A program made the translations under genes and the position numbers. Below, in pieces: positions 61,201 to 64,000 of a stretch of 64,000 bases of DNA (position 1 is its first letter; each line of letters begins with the position of its first letter). The notes below the pieces were generated by a model that ran no database searches, had not been told where the DNA came from, and was given only the letters and a program-made list of their open reading frames with translations. The stretch is from Phoenix dactylifera (Eukaryota > Streptophyta > Magnoliopsida > Arecales > Arecaceae): assembly GCF_009389715.1 (NCBI RefSeq), contig NC_052404.1:11292480-11356479 (forward strand), read 5' to 3'.

Positions 61201-64000
61201 TGCGAGGATTTGGAACATGTGTTCTTTGGGGGGCCATCTCCCTGCTGCTGTGTGGCACTTATTTCGTTTGAGCCATTGATTTACCTCCTTAGATAACAGC
61301 TGTCAGATAACCACGATGAAGTCATCAAAAGCACGATAAGTTGGGGAGTTGTATATTCAATTATTGTCTATATTTTATGGCTGTTATGGGACACAAGGAA
61401 CAGGCAAGCATTTCAAGATGAAGTTGTATACCAGGCTGGTATCATAACAAGGGCTCAATTTTTGGTTAATGAACATGACAGTTTCCATGAGCTACACAAA
61501 TGAATGGAGTTTATTTTGGTCATTGGGGAGATATATCTTTGCAAGATATTACACCATCATCCTCTTCCATTATTTGTTGGTCTCCCCCTCAACCTAACTG
61601 GATTAAACTGAACTTTGATGGCTCTTACAAAGCAGATGGCATGCTGGTGATAGTTTCATCATCCGAGATAGCAATGGATCTATAACGGCTGTCGGGATGT
61701 TCTCATGAATTCGGTGCCTTTTACTGAGTTACAGGGGGGCATGGGAAGGACTGAAGTATATTCAAATGTAGAAAGGGACTCATATATGGGTGAAATGTGA
61801 CTGGGCAATAGCTATTTGTGGCTCAATTAAAGGCCTGATCATAACCATCCCTGCATCTCAGCCACAGCTGCATGTAGAAGGGAATTTATAAATTCTTAAC
61901 GGGTGCATGTAACATGAGAGGCAAATCATGTAGCTGATAACTTGGCTAATATAGCTGCAGATTCAAAATAGTTGCGAGTTTGGACCAATGAATATCCTTA
62001 TGCCATCTGTACCTATGCCATAGGCACCATGGCATTGCTTACGGTTGAATAAAATGAACATCCTTTCCTTCCAAAAAACTAACAGAAGCATATGAGAAAG
62101 GGCAGCAACACACAAAGAGACACAAAATGATGTAGAAATTGGAGTTTGCTAAGGGCCCCTCAACAAAGATTTCTAATGAGAAGGCTCTTGATACTATAGT
62201 CGATACTAGATACTAATGCTACATTTGGTTTCCGGGAATTAAAGGAATTGAATGGGGATTAGAATGCAATGGGAATGGAAGGCAGGGAATTGGAATTGCA
62301 ATTCATATTCCAATGTTTGGAGATGAAACAAATGAATGCATGGAAAAAGAATAGCAAATCAGTTCCAATATTTAATTTAACTACTTATATATTAGAAAAT
62401 AATAAGTTTTAATATTTTTTAAATATATTATTAACTAAGCAATAGAAGTAATCTTATAATAACGAGCTATAATTCTTTTGGGGACTTTCTATATACTTGT
62501 TACTTTTTTTTTATTATTATGACACAATTTTTACTTGTTATTTTCATATATACTTGGGGACGTTATTATATTTTTACTAATTTATTTCTATCTTACTTAT
62601 ATTTTTATATTTATTTTATTTCTAAATTTTATTTTAAATTTCAACATTATTTATTTATATTTTTCATATAGTAAATTTATTTTATTCATATTTTTGATTT
62701 TTAATATATATTTTATTGCATTTTTAGTTATTTATTTTAATCAAATACATCATTTCTTTCCATATTCATGGGAATAATCATTCCTCCCATGTAAGAGCCA
62801 TTCCTTCAAGTGAAGGAATTGTGATTCCAAAGAAAGTGTGGTTACATTCTTTATTGCCATATCAAACATGGGAATGGAGCCAAAGTTGAAATCCTCATTC
62901 CATTCCTGTGCGTATTCAGCGAACTAAACATAAAGTAAAAGCAGAGGACTAGTAAACCATGCACTTGGGGCAATAAGCTTCCACGCATAAGAATGTGCAG
63001 AAAATTCTGTAGCAGAATTGTCAATAATGATAAAGCAAAGCCAAACTCATTAGTCATGTCCCGTACAATATAGTTTTTAGCGTCTGAGTTTCTCAGGCTT
63101 CTACAATTGGAAGTTGTTTCTTGTACTTATTTCATCAATTAGTGAAAAATCTTGGTTAAACCAAAATTTTAAGGCTTCGATAATTCTACAAAAACTGAAA
63201 TTGGCCTAGAGGCTGACATATGATAGAATTTCAAACATGTTGAACGGATAGATTAGACTTATTCTATGAGAATCATCATCAAGCATACTTGATCCCTAAA
63301 ATTAAGATAAGAGAACACCCACCTTTACAGGGTTGTATTTGTAGAAAATTGGAGAAGCAGGACAAGCAAGATGATAGATCTGATCAACCTCTACCAGCAA
63401 TGTTTCCGTAACATCTAAAAGGATAATAAAAAAGTATTTAGCAACATGTAATGGACATGTAGACTTGTTCATGGATGCATAACATCTATTTAAATTGATG
63501 AAAGACCTATAAATATTTCTATGTTGGACTATACAATATACTAGGAGACAACAAAATGATCAGACATTCCAGACAAGGCAAAAGGTCTGAAATTATGGAA
63601 TTCTAGAAACTCTTCAAATATCATTAATTAAAAAAAAGAATCGTATAGACCAACTAAAAGGCAAGGATATAAATAACAATTACTTAACAATGAGACCAAT
63701 GCAAGCACTGATATTTTCATATTTAGGTATATCAATTTACCATGTCGAATAAGCTCAAATCTTGGGTGCCCAATCCACCTTTTGAGGTTATCTTTTGAAC
63801 CAGTAAAATAGTTATCCACGACAATAACCTGAAGAGGATAAAGTTATTTTTTTTTAAAAAAAAAGCAAATTATCAAATAAAGCACAAGAATTTGTACATA
63901 TGGTTTAATCAGCCATCCTGTAGAACAGAATGATCAGCTGGAAAGACACTGTGCCATTGCCACACTTCGAGAAAACATTTTGCCTTTAAGAATCATAGTT
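58277..64000 (-). CDS. UXS: UDP-glucuronate decarboxylase (UDP-xylose synthase), cytosolic type; 5' part off the window
   Basis: Ten exons in transcript order: 63828-63741, 63414-63323, 60795-60731, 60646-60558, 59710-59633, 59490-59397, 59246-59180, 59089-59026, 58858-58818 and 58468-58277. Borders are GT-AG and phases agree, giving 289 residues to the stop. The enzyme converts UDP-glucuronate to UDP-xylose using bound NAD+, supplying xylan and glycan synthesis. It is a short-chain dehydrogenase/reductase: the [13 protein letters not shown] strand and the catalytic Y-x3-K ([11 protein letters not shown]) are present, as are [53 protein letters not shown] and [14 protein letters not shown]. 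The tail [17 protein letters not shown] matches the soluble UXS3/5/6 group rather than the Golgi-anchored forms. The Rossmann glycine motif lies upstream, outside the window. CYVSNM differs from the usual CYVSDM. The large intron 60796-63322 holds a LINE and a TIR element. Confidence 0.95.
60131..60290. repeat. GGTAC-rich dispersed repeat fragment
   Basis: Contains TGGTACGCAGTAG, CTTGTACCAGTACCATTTTG, GTTTGTGGTACCATCAC and CTATCGGTTTGCTACCAG. It resembles 30924-31095. It lies in the UXS intron between the exons at 59710 and 60558. Confidence 0.5.
61077..62088 (+). mobile_element. 5'-truncated LINE insertion with 9-bp target duplication
   Basis: TAACAGAAG occurs at 61077-61085 and again at 62080-62088, just after a short A run (CCAAAAAAC). 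The interior, on the plus strand, encodes LINE 3'-end domains with broken frames: a zf-RVT-like piece ([11 protein letters not shown]) near 61200, [20 protein letters not shown], then RNase H ([20 protein letters not shown]) near 61585. The element is inactive. It lies antisense in the UXS intron. Confidence 0.68.
62217..62935. mobile_element. Probable non-autonomous TIR element, AT-rich core
   Basis: The left end (CATTTGGTTTCCGGGAATTA then GGAATTGAATGGGGATT) and the right end, read on the minus strand (TGTTTAGTTCGCTGAATACG, then GGAATGGAATGAGGATT), are inverted matches of the type common at plant TIR element ends. The core 62395-62760 is nearly pure A/T. Target duplication was not resolved. 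It lies in the UXS intron. Confidence 0.5.

Overview
The window looks like nuclear DNA of a flowering plant, most likely a monocot. It has split genes with GT-AG introns, GC-rich first exons with pyrimidine-rich leaders, an AT-rich background, and a heavy load of plant-type transposons (an Au-type SINE, hAT and foldback elements, a chromodomain Ty3/gypsy element, LINE remnants). A palm-like genome with long, transposon-filled introns would fit, but that is inference. There is no sign of bacterial, viral or organellar origin.

Layout from left to right. 1-3.3 kb: LINE remnant and two copies of an AT-rich foldback MITE. 3.6-10.0 kb (+): complete three-exon ARF-GTPase-activating protein of the AGD6/AGD7 type, with a SINE in intron 1. 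11.0-11.6 kb (-): broken C-terminal piece of a CHX20-type cation/H+ antiporter. 12.9-21.4 kb (+): complete five-exon ALY/THO4 mRNA-export adaptor, whose 6-kb last intron holds a hAT-type element. 21.4-26.3 kb: intergenic, with a 165-bp tandem repeat and a TIR element carrying a long (AT)n run. 26.3-54.9 kb (-): one 28.5-kb gene that I reassembled from 17 exons, encoding a 1,222-residue plant-conserved protein of unknown function. Its introns hold a hAT-type element, MITEs and a Ty3/gypsy element with 5-bp target duplication. 54.9-58.3 kb: leader and intergenic DNA. 58.3-64.0 kb (-): the last ten exons of a cytosolic-type UDP-glucuronate decarboxylase (UDP-xylose synthase); its first exon(s) lie beyond the right edge.

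The four genes are unrelated housekeeping functions (Golgi vesicle traffic, mRNA export, an unknown helical protein, nucleotide-sugar synthesis) and nothing suggests that they work as a unit. I found no new defence, biosynthetic or regulatory system. The most informative observations are the exon reconstruction of the 28.5-kb gene, the broken CHX copy, two members of one hAT-type family with target duplications, and a retrotransposon deletion that appears to join the primer-binding site to reverse transcriptase at a short shared sequence.
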